Assembly (NCBI GenBank): GCA_900104495.1
Contig: FMXS01000003.1
Coordinates: 1-64,000 of the forward strand
Direction of reading: 5' to 3'
Length of the DNA stretch: 64,000 bases
From: Ruminococcaceae bacterium FB2012
Lineage (GTDB): Bacteria; Bacillota; Clostridia; Oscillospirales; Ruminococcaceae
The translations under genes and the position numbers were made by a program. Shown piece by piece: positions 55,702 to 64,000 of the stretch. The notes beneath the pieces were generated by a model. That model had not been told where the DNA came from, ran no database searches, and saw nothing but the letters and a program-made list of their open reading frames with translations. The number at the start of each line of letters is the position of its first letter. The stretch's first letter is position 1.

Positions 55702-56787
55702 ATGAGCAGAGTTTACAACTTTAGTGCAGGCCCCGCAGTCCTTCCCGAGGAGGTCCTCAAGGAAGCCGCAGAGGAAATGTTCGACTATAAGGGCACCGGA
55801 ATGTCCGTAATGGAAATGAGCCACCGTTCCAAGGCTTATGACCAGATCATCAAGGACGCAGAGAAGGATCTCCGCGAGCTGATGAACATCCCTGATAACT
55901 ATAAGGTCATCTTCCGCCAGGGCGGCGCTTCGCTCCAGTTCGCCGAGGTGCCTATGAACCTTATGAGAAACGGCAAGGCCGCTTACATCATCACCGGTCA
56001 GTGGGCCAAGAAGGCTGCTGCCGAGGCCGAGAAGTACGGCGAGGTAGTCAGAGTTGCTTCTTCCGCCGATAAGACCTTCTCCTATATCCCCGACTGCTCC
56101 GACCTCGATATCCCCGAGGACGCTGACTATGTCTATATCTGCGAGAACAATACTATCTACGGCACAAAGTATAAGACCCTGCCCAACACCAAGGGCCACA
56201 TCCTTGTAGCCGACGTTTCCAGCTGCTTCCTCAGCGAGCCTATCGACGTTACCAAGTACGGCGTCGTTTACGGCGGCGTTCAGAAGAACGTAGGCCCTGC
56301 CGGCGTGCAGATCGTTATCGTCCGTGAGGACCTTATCGCTGACGGCCCCGCTTTCAAGCAGTGCCCCACTATGATGGACTGGAAGATCCAGGCTGACAAC
56401 GATTCTCTGTATAATACTCCTCCCTGCTACGGCATCTATATCTGCGGCAAGGTATTCAAGTGGATCAAAAAGATGGGCGGCCTCGAGGGCATGAAGGCTC
56501 ACAACGAGAAGAAGGCCAAGATCCTCTACGATTTCCTCGACAGCAGCAAGATGTTCAAGGGCACCGTTGTTGAGAAGGACCGCTCGCTGATGAACGTTCC
56601 CTTCGTAACCGGCAACGAGGAGCTGGACAAGAAGTTCGTAGCAGAGGCTAAGGCTGCCGGCTTCGAGAACCTCAAGGGCCACCGCACCGTAGGCGGTATG
56701 AGAGCTTCTATCTACAACGCTATGCCTATCGAGGGCGTTGAGAAGCTGGTCGAGTTCATGAAGAAGTTCGAGGCTGAGAACGCCTGA
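55702..56787 (+). CDS. serC: Phosphoserine aminotransferase
   Basis: 361 residues, typical length. PLP-dependent class V aminotransferase that makes O-phosphoserine from 3-phosphohydroxypyruvate, the second step of serine synthesis. Motifs: YNFSAGPAVLPEEVL at the start, MEMSHRSKAYDQI, FRQGGASLQFAEVPMNL, and the PLP lysine in YGGVQKNVGPAG; GGMRASIYNAMP near the end. Codon use is biased to GCT/GTT like the pilin, a sign of good expression. Start after CGGAGGT. First gene of serC-ybjQ-serA. Confidence 0.97.
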   Translation: MSRVYNFSAGPAVLPEEVLKEAAEEMFDYKGTGMSVMEMSHRSKAYDQIIKDAEKDLRELMNIPDNYKVIFRQGGASLQFAEVPMNLMRNGKAAYIITGQWAKKAAAEAEKYGEVVRVASSADKTFSYIPDCSDLDIPEDADYVYICENNTIYGTKYKTLPNTKGHILVADVSSCFLSEPIDVTKYGVVYGGVQKNVGPAGVQIVIVREDLIADGPAFKQCPTMMDWKIQADNDSLYNTPPCYGIYICGKVFKWIKKMGGLEGMKAHNEKKAKILYDFLDSSKMFKGTVVEKDRSLMNVPFVTGNEELDKKFVAEAKAAGFENLKGHRTVGGMRASIYNAMPIEGVEKLVEFMKKFEAENA

Positions 56788-56864
56788 TAATTCGCAGGAG
56801 ATTGCATTTTCTTTTCCCGCCGTAAGACGGGAGAATATAATATTGATGATTGGAGGAAAACACA

Positions 56865-57173
56865 ATGTTACTTTCAACTACTGAAAACATCGGCAGAGAT
56901 TATGAGATCCTCGGTCTTGTTGAGGGCGGCACCGTTAATTCCGTAAACGCTTTCAGAGACATTGGAGCAGGGCTCAAGAACCTGGTCGGCGGCGAGCTGA
57001 AGAAGTACACCGAGATGCAGGATAACGCAAGAAGGACCGCTACCGAGAGAATGATAGAGTCCGCCAAGCAGCTGGGGGCTGACGCCGTTGTCGGCATCCG
57101 TTACGGCTCTTCGTCCATCACTCAGGGAGCTTCCGAGATCATGGCATACGGCACCGCCGTAAGATTCAAGTAA
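56865..57173 (+). CDS. YbjQ/UPF0145 family protein
   Basis: 102 residues from the ATG at 56865 after TGGAGG (a weaker in-frame start lies 15 bp upstream). Family features: NIGRDYEILGLVEGGTVNS, the Arg/Ala-rich helix ARRTATERMIESAKQLGADAVVGIRY, and the closing MAYGTAVRF. YbjQ proteins form pentamers or decamers, and a heavy-metal role has been proposed but not proven. Its place between serC and serA, with short gaps and no promoter, implies co-transcription. Confidence 0.9.
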   Translation: MLLSTTENIGRDYEILGLVEGGTVNSVNAFRDIGAGLKNLVGGELKKYTEMQDNARRTATERMIESAKQLGADAVVGIRYGSSSITQGASEIMAYGTAVRFK

Positions 57174-57247
57174 TAAAACGCATCGGCGCGGAGGAAAATT
57201 CTCCGCGCTGTTTGACTAAATAACTCACTCAGAAAGGATCGATCACA

Positions 57248-58399
57248 ATGTATAATATACTGACGCTCAATAAGATCGCCGCTGTCGGCACCAGCAGACT
57301 CGGCGCTGACTATAACGTTACCGATAACTGCGACGCTCCCGACGCTATCATGGTGCGTTCCGCAAAGATGCACGATATGGAGTTCAAGGATAACCTGCTG
57401 GCTATCGCAAGAGCAGGCGCAGGCACCAACAACATCCCCGTTGACAAGTGCGCCGAGCAGGGCATCGTTGTATTCAACACCCCCGGTGCCAACGCCAACG
57501 CTGTTAAGGAGCTGGCTCTCTGCGGTCTGCTTCTCGCTTCGAGAAAGATCCCCGAGGCTATCGAGTGGGCCAAGACCCTCAAGGGCAACGGCGCCGAGGT
57601 AGGCAAAATGGTAGAAAAAGGCAAGAGCAATTTCGCAGGCTGCGAGATCATGGGCAAGACCCTGGGCCTTATCGGACTTGGCGCTATCGGCGGCAAGCTG
57701 GCCAATATCGCTATCTCCCTGGGAATGAACGTTATCGGCTACGATCCCTTCCTGTCGGTAGGCGCAGCTCTTAACCTGAAGCCCCAGGTCAAGGTCACCA
57801 ACAACATCAACGACGTTTACGCCGAGAGCGATTATCTCTCTCTGCATCTTCCCTTCAACGCCGACACCAAGGACACCATCAACAAGGACACTCTTGCACT
57901 CTGCAAGGACGGCGTCCGCATCCTGAACTTTGCCCGCGGCGAGCTGGTGAACAGCGACGCTATCATCGAGGCACTTGCCAGCGGCAAGGCTGCGAGATAT
58001 GTAGTTGACTTCCCCTGCGACGAAGTACTGGGCGTTGAGAACGTAGTAGCTATCCCTCACCTGGGCGCATCCACCGAGGAGAGCGAGGACAACTGTGCTG
58101 TTATGGCAGCTGACGAGCTGAAGGCATACATTGAGCGCGGAGCTATCATCAACTCCGTAAACTTCCCGAATGCGGAGCTTGCCAAGACGGGCGACGTACT
58201 GGTATGCATCCTGCACAAGAACGTACCTGCTCTGATCTCGCAGATCACCACCGCAGTTGCGGACAAGGGTGCGAACATTGAGAACATGGTAAACAAGAGC
58301 AAGAAGGAATGGAGCTGCACGATCCTTGACGTGAAGGGTGAAGCAGACGTTGATGCTATCAAGGCAATTGACGGCGTAGTAAGAGTTCGCGTGCTGTAA
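57248..58399 (+). CDS. serA: D-3-phosphoglycerate dehydrogenase with ACT domain
   Basis: 383 residues. Catalyses the first step of serine synthesis (3-phosphoglycerate to 3-phosphohydroxypyruvate, NAD+). NAD-binding motif GLIGLGAIGGKLANIA, then YDPF; catalytic Arg in FARGELVNSDAI and His in VAIPHLGASTEESEDN. A short C-terminal ACT domain (about 310-383: GDVLVCILHKNVPALISQ, CTILDVKGEADVDAI) suggests serine feedback. Short 383-residue SerA forms of this type are common in Firmicutes. Start after AAAGGAT. It ends right at element H. Confidence 0.96.
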   Translation: MYNILTLNKIAAVGTSRLGADYNVTDNCDAPDAIMVRSAKMHDMEFKDNLLAIARAGAGTNNIPVDKCAEQGIVVFNTPGANANAVKELALCGLLLASRKIPEAIEWAKTLKGNGAEVGKMVEKGKSNFAGCEIMGKTLGLIGLGAIGGKLANIAISLGMNVIGYDPFLSVGAALNLKPQVKVTNNINDVYAESDYLSLHLPFNADTKDTINKDTLALCKDGVRILNFARGELVNSDAIIEALASGKAARYVVDFPCDEVLGVENVVAIPHLGASTEESEDNCAVMAADELKAYIERGAIINSVNFPNAELAKTGDVLVCILHKNVPALISQITTAVADKGANIENMVNKSKKEWSCTILDVKGEADVDAIKAIDGVVRVRVL

Positions 58400-58401
58400 T
58401 C

Positions 58402-58855
58402 CAAAACGAACAAAGCTGTAAATCAAAACGCGAAGCGCATTAAAAGTTTCGGTCAAGCCTTTTCCAAAGGCTTGCGGGGTCGAGGGGCAGAGCCCTCGCG
58501 GGGACGGGGGCAGAGCCCCATTCGGCGCGTCAGCGACGACCCCGGCGCTGCACAAAGATAACAATAGGGAGACAAAGTATGTCTCCCTATTTTTTTATCG
58601 TGGACAAACTATACGCAGCGCCGGAAAAGGTGTCCTCCTGCACTCGCAGGAAACAGCGAGGGAGCGAATTCACGCTTGCGTGAATTCGGGACTGAGCGTC
58701 TTTCCGTCCCCCGACGAACTAAATGAAGAGCGCAAACCGGGGAACTGCTACGCTCTGTACCGTGTGCAGAATCACAACAAAGGCTCACGCCCTCTTTCGG
58801 CGGGGGCAAGCCCCCGCCCTACACGGCGCCCCCGAACCCCTTCGGACACGCTCTC
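58402..58855 (+). repeat. Mosaic intergenic element, copy H
   Basis: Begins 3 bp after the serA stop. The variant-1 head hairpin, CGAGGGGCAGAGCCCTCG, GGGACGGGGGCAGAGCCCC, the outer core with the second terminator type (AATAGGGAGAC/GTCTCCCTATT, 58563-58597), CTCCTGCACTCGCAGGA, the extended palindrome GAATTCACGC/GCGTGAATTC at 58666-58687, GAGCGTCTTTCCGTCC, then a tail with a GGCGGGGGCAAGCCCCCGCC hairpin. Confidence 0.9.
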
Positions 58856-58929
58856 AACAGGGAAGAAATGCTTTCTCGGGCGAATAACAAACGCACCTGC
58901 AAACTGTAATTTGGTATTCATAAACGGAT

Positions 58930-58971
58930 AAGGAGCCTCCTGCGGTCAGATCCGCCGGGGCTCCTTTTTTT
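58930..58971. terminator. Hairpin between element H and the DMT transporter gene
   Basis: AAGGAGCCTCCTGCGG pairs with CCGCCGGGGCTCCTT, then TTTTTT on the plus strand. The minus-strand T-run is weak, so it mainly stops plus-strand transcripts. Confidence 0.7.
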
Positions 58972-58972
58972 G

Positions 58973-59842
58973 TTATTCGCTTCTTCGGTTGTTGTAAATG
59001 AAGTTCACGATCGCCATGGTGATGATGACGGCGTAGCCGAGGAAGCTCCAGCCGTCGGGGATGTCTCCGAAAAGGAAGAATCCGAGAGAGGTGGAGAATA
59101 TCAACTGAGAGTAATCGTAGATCGAGATCTCCCGGGCGGGAGCGTGGGTGTATGCGGCAGTTATGGTGAACTGTCCGCCGGCCGCTGATGCGCCCGCTCC
59201 CAGCAGGCAGAGAAACTGGGTCCCGCTCATTGGAGTGAACTCTGCGATCAGGAAGGGCAGGCAGAACAGGCAGGAGAAAGCCGAGAAAAAGGACACGATG
59301 ATCGGGCCCTTGACACCGTGCTGTCCCAGATAGTGAACGCAGGTATAGGCAAGGCCCGCTCCCATTCCGCCGGCGAAGCCTGCCAGCGCGGGCAGCAGGT
59401 CAACATTGGTGAAGCTGGGCTTGATTATCAGCAGGCTGCCGCCGAAAGCCACGATGACCGCCGTTATCTGAAACAGAGTGAGCTTCTCCTTCAGTATCAG
59501 ATATGAGAACACTATGGCAAAGAAGGGAGACATCTTGTTGAGCATCGAAGCGTCCGAGAGGACGAGATGATCTATTGCGTAGAAGTTGCCGATCATTCCC
59601 ACGGTGCCTGCCAAGGCACGGACCGTCAGCGGGAAGAGCAGTTTTTTCTCTCCGAGGCGGAGAGGTATGCGCTTTTTTATCAGCACTCCCACGGCAAAGA
59701 ACAGGGCCACGAAGTTTCGGAAGAAGGTCTTCTGAAAGGTGGGCAGATCTCCCGAAAGCCGTACAAAGGCGGCCATAAGCGCGAAGCAGAACGCCGAGAT
59801 GATAATGTAGATTATGCCCTTATAGCGCTTGGGGACTGTCAT
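58973..59842 (-). CDS. EamA/DMT family transporter
   Basis: 289 residues with ten predicted membrane helices made of two EamA repeats (first AFCFALMAAFVRLSG, second starting about ALAGFAGGMGAGLAYTCVHY). Short cytoplasmic ends (NNRRSE). Members export or import amino acids, purines or drug-like molecules; the substrate cannot be told. It overlaps the DUF3783 gene by 4 bp, so it is translated from the same message. Confidence 0.92.
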   Translation of the reverse strand: MTVPKRYKGIIYIIISAFCFALMAAFVRLSGDLPTFQKTFFRNFVALFFAVGVLIKKRIPLRLGEKKLLFPLTVRALAGTVGMIGNFYAIDHLVLSDASMLNKMSPFFAIVFSYLILKEKLTLFQITAVIVAFGGSLLIIKPSFTNVDLLPALAGFAGGMGAGLAYTCVHYLGQHGVKGPIIVSFFSAFSCLFCLPFLIAEFTPMSGTQFLCLLGAGASAAGGQFTITAAYTHAPAREISIYDYSQLIFSTSLGFFLFGDIPDGWSFLGYAVIITMAIVNFIYNNRRSE

Positions 59843-60231
59843 TTTGCACCTCCGCGGGAGGTCATATACTCGTGTTCGCGGGCAAGCTCCGTTAACAGCG
59901 AACGCAAGGTCCAGCCGGAATTGGAGGGAGTCAGCATAGCTTTCAGCGTCACGCGGATATCCGCGCGGCGCAGAGCGTCCACGGTCTCGGAAAGGGACCT
60001 TCTGTCAAATCCCGAAAAGATAAGGCACTCGCCCTCCTGCCCCTCGGGGGCCGGCGCGGCATCTTCTGCGGGACGGCAAAGCTCTCCCGCCGTTTTGTCC
60101 TCCTCGCCTGCCCGTATCGGACGGAGCTTTATATCCTCCCTGTCGCAAAACAAAGAAAGCGCGGAGAGCTTCTGCTCACCGAGCCCGTAAGCGGCTATCA
60201 GTCTTGAAGGAGAATGGGTCCTTGCTTTCAT
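59839..60231 (-). CDS. DUF3783 domain protein
   Basis: 130 residues. The C-terminal half (LIFSGFDRRSLSETVDALRR, ADIRVTLKAMLTPSNSGWTL, LLTELAREHEYM) matches DUF3783, a small domain common in Clostridia with no known function. The front half starts with a Ser/Arg segment and YGLGEQKLSALSLFC, with an acidic linker between. Start after GGGAGGA. Four-base overlap (ATGA) with the transporter gene. Confidence 0.82.
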   Translation of the reverse strand: MKARTHSPSRLIAAYGLGEQKLSALSLFCDREDIKLRPIRAGEEDKTAGELCRPAEDAAPAPEGQEGECLIFSGFDRRSLSETVDALRRADIRVTLKAMLTPSNSGWTLRSLLTELAREHEYMTSRGGAK

Positions 60232-60295
60232 ATCGTTTCCTCCCGAAAATACTGCCTCTGCTTCCGGCGGTCCGGAGCAGAGGCAGATGTAAGGA

Positions 60296-60655
60296 TCAAG
60301 CGTACTGATTGAGTTCGTTCTGCATGAGCGCTATGGCAACTATGCTGAAAACGATGAAAAGTATCAGATAGAGCACGGCATTGTTCCCGACGGGAGCGCC
60401 TCTCATGGTGTGGATCTTGTCGATGCGCTCGCCCTGCTTATACGACCAGTACATACCGTAAATTCCGAATGTTACGATCGTGAGCAGTATCAGCATACCG
60501 CCTGAGACAGTGGGTGTTTCACCTGCAACAGCGTGAGTTTCTACGTGGAGCTTATACATCCAATAGAACATATAGATGCCCAGCGTAACTATTGAGAGAA
60601 CGATACAGGTGGCAATGCTTCTCTTCTCAACAACGATGCCCTGATTGTCAGCCAT
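60296..60655 (-). CDS. DUF4234 membrane protein
   Basis: 119 residues from the ATG at 60655 after AAAGGAGG. Three hydrophobic segments (TCIVLSIVTLGIYMFYWMYK, LILLTIVTFGIYGMYWSYKQ, AVLYLILFIVFSIVAIALM); the repeated LGIY-x3-W / FGIY-x3-W motif is diagnostic of DUF4234. Function is unknown for the family. It lies upstream of DUF3783 on the same strand; a 64-bp gap leaves co-transcription open. Confidence 0.88.
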   Translation of the reverse strand: MADNQGIVVEKRSIATCIVLSIVTLGIYMFYWMYKLHVETHAVAGETPTVSGGMLILLTIVTFGIYGMYWSYKQGERIDKIHTMRGAPVGNNAVLYLILFIVFSIVAIALMQNELNQYA

Positions 60656-60731
60656 AAAAATGACCTCCTTTTGAATAAATGTTTTTATTGCTCCGCACAA
60701 AAGCGGCAAAGCACAAAATGATATCCGGACG

Positions 60732-61472
60732 TCAGCCGTCCATTGTCAGCTCGTTCCGGTAGACCTCCGCCTTCCCCGAGGACTGATATCCTTCCACGGT
60801 GAAGGAAGCCTCATAGAGCTTTCCCAACGTGAGCCCCAGCTTCTCCCACTCCTCAAAATGCCTGGTGACGCTGACTTTGCCTTCGATCTTCCCGTCAGCG
60901 GGCTTTTCGCGCCTTACGCTCCAGTACTGGTCGAAGGTCTTGGTGCCGGCGATAGAGGGCTGATCCACGCGGGTGGTCTTGTAGACGTCATAGATGTTCC
61001 CGTCGATCTCAACGGTGCCCAAAGAACTGTCCGCTCCGGGGGGACGCCAGTTTCCCCAGCTTTCGACGATGTAATACTCCACCAGCGGGGCTTTGCTCCA
61101 GCCGTAAACGCAGAGATAGGAATTTCCCTTCGGCTGATAGTCCACGCCGTAGTCGAAGGAGATCTCGCCGTACTCCTTGTAGGTCTTGGTGCAGTCCAGC
61201 TTCCGGCCGGTACGGAAGAGAGCGTTATTGATCCTGCTCCACTCACAGGTGAAGCAGCCGCCCCCGGTAAGGGTCATTTGGGTATCGCCCTTATCCTTCC
61301 AGAGCTCATAGGAATAGCCGTCGTGTTCGCCTATCTTGCTGTCGGTGATGACCACCGGCTCCGAAGCGCTGCTCCGGCTTTCGGATGCCCCCGAGGAGGT
61401 CTCTTTCCCTCCGCAGGCCGCAAGTATCACCAGCGGAACGGTGAGCATCAGCATATACTTTATCAGTCTCAT
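60732..61472 (-). CDS. GH11 endo-1,4-beta-xylanase lipoprotein
   Basis: 246 residues. Lipobox ILAACGG then a Ser-rich spacer to about 40. The rest is a GH11 jelly-roll: YSYELWKDKGDTQMTL, CFTCEWSRINNALFRTGRKL, YLCVYGWSKAPLVEYYIVES (nucleophile Glu), GTKTFDQYWSVRREKP, FTVEGYQSSGKAEV (acid/base Glu). GH11 enzymes cut unsubstituted xylan. It has no dockerin or CBM, and lipid anchoring would keep xylan cleavage at the cell surface. Start after GGGAGGT; its own promoter is at 61497-61525. Confidence 0.95.
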   Translation of the reverse strand: MRLIKYMLMLTVPLVILAACGGKETSSGASESRSSASEPVVITDSKIGEHDGYSYELWKDKGDTQMTLTGGGCFTCEWSRINNALFRTGRKLDCTKTYKEYGEISFDYGVDYQPKGNSYLCVYGWSKAPLVEYYIVESWGNWRPPGADSSLGTVEIDGNIYDVYKTTRVDQPSIAGTKTFDQYWSVRREKPADGKIEGKVSVTRHFEEWEKLGLTLGKLYEASFTVEGYQSSGKAEVYRNELTMDG

Positions 61473-61496
61473 CTGCGGACACCTCCCGCTGCATAC

Positions 61497-61525
61497 ATTT
61501 TACCACAAACTTCCGGAAAAATCAA
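61497..61525 (-). promoter_or_regulatory. Promoter of the GH11 gene
   Basis: On the minus strand: TTGATT, 17 bp, TAAAAT, 25 nt before the start. Confidence 0.68.
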
Positions 61526-61543
61526 CAGTCCCGGAGGATATTT

Positions 61544-62476
61544 TTACTCGTTTTCAAAAAGGGGCGTCGAGAAATATCTCTCGGCGGTATCGGGAAGCAC
61601 CGTGACCACGGTCTTGCCCCGGCCCAGCTTTTTGGCCAGCTTCAGTGCCGCCGCCACGTTGGTCCCGCTGGAGATGCCGCACATGATGCCCTCTTTGCGG
61701 GCCAGTTCCTTTGAAGTGTTGATAGCTTCATCGTCGGTGACGATGTAAATGTCGTCGTAGATATTCAGATCCAGATTCCCGGGGATGAGCCCGTCGCCTA
61801 TTCCCATCTGGAGATGCGTTCCTATGGTGCCGCCCGCGAGGATCGCGGCATTCTCCGGCTCCACCGCCCAGATCACGATGTCCGGGTATTTCTCTTTCAG
61901 CGTCCTGCCGATGCCGCTCAGCGTACCGCCGGTGCCGAAGCCGGAGCAGAAGCCGTCTATGGGACAGCCCGCCTGCTCGATTATCTCCGGGCCGGTGTGG
62001 TCCCGATGGACCTGGGGATTGGCGGGATTCTCAAACTGCTGAGGGATGTAAACATTCGGGTCGTCGCGGCGCATCTGCTCGGCGATGCGCAGGCACTCGT
62101 CCATACACTTGCCGATGTCGCCGTCATCGTGGACAAGGCGCACCTCGGCGCCGTAGTGCTTCACCAGCATCCTTCTTTCGCGGCTGACGGAATCGGGCAT
62201 GATTATAACGGTCTTGTAGCCCTTCACCGCGCCTATCAGCGCCAGGCCGATGCCCTGATTTCCGCTGGTGGGCTCCACGATAACGGTGTCCCTGCCGATA
62301 AGCCCCGCCTGTTCGGCGGCGGTTATCATATTGTAAGCGGTGCGGGTCTTTATGGAACCGCCCACGTTGAGTCCTTCAAACTTGACAAGCACCTGAGCAG
62401 AATCATCGCCGACCATATTAGCAAGCCTTATCAGCGGGGTATGCCCCATTGCCTCAAGAATATTGTTACAGATCAT
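61544..62476 (-). CDS. cysK: Cysteine synthase (O-acetylserine sulfhydrylase)
   Basis: 310 residues, fold type II PLP enzyme. PLP lysine in LNVGGSIKTRTAYNMI (many CysK have SVKDR here), substrate loop VEPTSGNQGIGLA, phosphate loop SGFGTGGTLSGIGR, C-terminal GISSGTNVAAALKLAKK. It makes cysteine from O-acetylserine and sulfide. No cysE is adjacent. Start after GAGGG. The SIKTR variant occurs in a clostridial branch of the family, so a related beta-replacement activity cannot be excluded. Confidence 0.92.
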   Translation of the reverse strand: MICNNILEAMGHTPLIRLANMVGDDSAQVLVKFEGLNVGGSIKTRTAYNMITAAEQAGLIGRDTVIVEPTSGNQGIGLALIGAVKGYKTVIIMPDSVSRERRMLVKHYGAEVRLVHDDGDIGKCMDECLRIAEQMRRDDPNVYIPQQFENPANPQVHRDHTGPEIIEQAGCPIDGFCSGFGTGGTLSGIGRTLKEKYPDIVIWAVEPENAAILAGGTIGTHLQMGIGDGLIPGNLDLNIYDDIYIVTDDEAINTSKELARKEGIMCGISSGTNVAAALKLAKKLGRGKTVVTVLPDTAERYFSTPLFENE

Positions 62477-62514
62477 TGCAAGCCCTCACATTTCATTTTA
62501 CTGCATTCCGTATC

Positions 62515-62543
62515 ATTATATCACAAAAGCGCCCAGCCGTCAA
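62515..62543 (-). promoter_or_regulatory. Promoter of cysK
   Basis: On the minus strand: TTGACG, 17 bp, TATAAT, 38 nt before the start. Confidence 0.82.
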
Positions 62544-62555
62544 GGGAGTATGCGG

Positions 62556-62593
62556 ATAAAAAAAGCAAAAAAAGAGCGGGATCTCTCCCGCTC
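62556..62593 (-). terminator. Terminator of glgA
   Basis: On the minus strand GAGCGGGA and TCCCGCTC with a GAGA-type loop, then TTTTTTT. It lies 14 bp after the glgA stop. Confidence 0.93.
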
Positions 62594-62606
62594 CCGTATA
62601 TATTTC

Positions 62607-64000
62607 TTATCCTATCAGCCAGTCGTACATCTGCCTGTATTTCTCCGCGGAGGCCTGCCAGGAGAAATCCTTCTTCATTGCGCGCTCCACCATTCTGTTC
62701 CAGGCGGCGCGGTCGTTGACGTATACCGAATGGGCGAACATCACGGTGTTATACATATCGTGGGCGTTGTAGTGGGTGAAGGAGAAGCCCGTGCCCGTGT
62801 CGGTGAACTGGTTGTAGGGCTCCACGGTGTCCTTCAGACCGCCTGTCTCACGGACGATAGGCAGGGTGCCGTAACGGAGGCTCATCAGCTGGGAAAGTCC
62901 GCAGGGCTCAAACAGCGACGGCATCAGGAAGGCGTCGCAGGAGGCGTATATCTTGTGGGACATAGCCTCGGAGTAATAAATATTGGCCGATACCTTCTCG
63001 GGATACTTGCCCGCGAACCAGCGGAACATATCCTCGTACTTCTGCTCGCCCGTTCCCAGGACCACAAGCTGTATATCCCGCTGGCAGAGCTTTTCCATCA
63101 TATAGGAGATAAGGTCGAAGCCCTTCTGATCGGTAAGTCTGCTGACAATGCCGATCATAAAGCGGTTGTCGCCGGTGCCGAGACCCAGCTCATGCTGGAG
63201 GGCACGCTTGTTGTCCAGCTTTTTCGGGATAGCGTTGGAGGCGTTGTACTGCACGGGGATATTGCCGTCAGTCTCGGGGTTGAAGTCAACGTAGTCGATG
63301 CCGTTGACTATGCCCCGGAGGTCGTGGGCTCTTGCCCGCATAAGTCCGTCGAGGCCCTCGCCGTAGAAGGGTGTCTTGATCTCCTCGGCGTAGGAATCGG
63401 AAACGGTGGTGATAGCGTCGGCGTAGACAAGTCCGCCCTTGAGCATATTGCCGTCGGGTCCCATAAGGAGCTTGTCGTAGGTCATATAATAATTAGACAG
63501 CCCGGAGATGCGCTGGAACACCAGGGAGTTGTCGTTGCCCTGGAATTTCAGATTGTGGATAGTCATGACCGTCTTGATGCCCCGGAAGAACTCCCCGCCC
63601 TGGAAGCTGTCATTGAGATACACGGGGATAAGTCCCGTCTGCCAGTCGTGGCAGTGGATAAGGTCGGGACGGAAGCCGATGACGGGCAGTGCCGACAGCA
63701 CGGCACGGTCAAAGAACATGAACTTCTCAATGTCCCAATGCCAGTCGATATAGGGCTTGGGGCCGGAGAAATAGGACTCGTTGTCTATGAAGTAGAAATG
63801 CACGCCGTCGTACTCCGTTTCGAGGACGCCCACATAACGGTCCTCACCGTTGAAGCCCATATAGAAGTGGGTGACATACTTCATCATGTCCTTCCACTTC
63901 TGAGCCATGCATTCATACTTGGGCATGATGACACGGATATCGTACTGCGACTTATCGAAGCACTTGGGCAGGGAGCCCACAACATCGGCAAGACCGCCTG
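62607..64000 (-). CDS. glgA: Glycogen synthase, 5' end outside the window
   Basis: 464 residues are visible; the reading frame continues past the window end through GGLADVVGSLPKCFD, the conserved N-terminal block, so only the start is missing. GT5 fold: LIHCHDWQTGLIPVYL, IKTVMTIHNLKFQG, TTVSDSYAEEI, second domain GIVSRLTDQKGFDLI, and the FEPCGLSQL motif with the conserved Glu pair region. It builds glycogen from ADP-glucose. The GTG at about 63980 is not the true start. No other glg genes are in view. Confidence 0.95.
   Translation of the reverse strand, partial: GGLADVVGSLPKCFDKSQYDIRVIMPKYECMAQKWKDMMKYVTHFYMGFNGEDRYVGVLETEYDGVHFYFIDNESYFSGPKPYIDWHWDIEKFMFFDRAVLSALPVIGFRPDLIHCHDWQTGLIPVYLNDSFQGGEFFRGIKTVMTIHNLKFQGNDNSLVFQRISGLSNYYMTYDKLLMGPDGNMLKGGLVYADAITTVSDSYAEEIKTPFYGEGLDGLMRARAHDLRGIVNGIDYVDFNPETDGNIPVQYNASNAIPKKLDNKRALQHELGLGTGDNRFMIGIVSRLTDQKGFDLISYMMEKLCQRDIQLVVLGTGEQKYEDMFRWFAGKYPEKVSANIYYSEAMSHKIYASCDAFLMPSLFEPCGLSQLMSLRYGTLPIVRETGGLKDTVEPYNQFTDTGTGFSFTHYNAHDMYNTVMFAHSVYVNDRAAWNRMVERAMKKDFSWQASAEKYRQMYDWLIG

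Overview
The window is high-GC DNA (roughly 55-60% by eye) from a fibre-degrading anaerobic Firmicute, most likely a Ruminococcus-like member of the Oscillospiraceae. The basis is four secreted proteins with C-terminal type I dockerins, lipoproteins of families GH11, GH26 and CE3, a cytoplasmic GH95 fucosidase, AGGAGG ribosome binding sites and many sigma-A type promoters with 17-bp spacers. No species can be named from the sequence alone. 49 coding sequences are reported; the first (a CAP protein) and the last (glgA) run off the window. No rRNA, tRNA, CRISPR array, insertion sequence or recognisable riboswitch was seen.

Layout. 1-9.7 kb: a secreted CAP protein with 51-residue Cys-rich repeats, a TerB/AAA+ ATPase with a small membrane protein, a phage-type DUF6291 protein, typA, a CE3-like esterase lipoprotein, a zinc-ribbon protein and a membrane-anchored protein. 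9.8-16.4 kb: a c-di-GMP phosphodiesterase, then a MoxR/DUF58/transglutaminase operon. 16.9-27.2 kb: guaB, a GH95-GH26 glycan operon, a lone pilin, a 35-residue membrane peptide with a ribbon-helix-helix protein, and clpB. 27.8-35.3 kb (minus strand): an EF-G paralogue, a TerB protein, a beta-helix lipoprotein and a three-gene dockerin operon. 35.6-42.6 kb: a compact phage-like cassette (small and large terminase, portal, protease, capsid, three small structural genes, hub) with no integrase, tail tube, tape measure, replication or lysis genes. 42.8-54.5 kb: an alanine/Na+ symporter, an XRE regulator, a PrsW protease with a long Q/Y/G tail, a fourth dockerin protein, an ABC exporter and secDF. 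55.7-64 kb: a serine operon (serC-ybjQ-serA), a DMT transporter, small DUF proteins, GH11 xylanase, cysK and glgA.

Three signals are not explained by ordinary gene annotation. First, a mosaic intergenic element of about 300-530 bp occurs in eight long copies. Every copy lies downstream of a gene and in that gene's orientation, six of them within 3 bp of the stop codon or overlapping it. Each is built of swappable palindromic modules around a terminator hairpin, and where the hairpin differs between copies both arms change together. Second, the two dockerin transcription units share an ungapped 43-bp upstream sequence with a palindrome placed at the same distance from near-consensus promoters. 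Third, the phage-like capsid cassette and the distant DUF6291 gene share a 50-bp ungapped leader motif (38/50 identical), which suggests one domesticated or satellite-like system split across about 32 kb.
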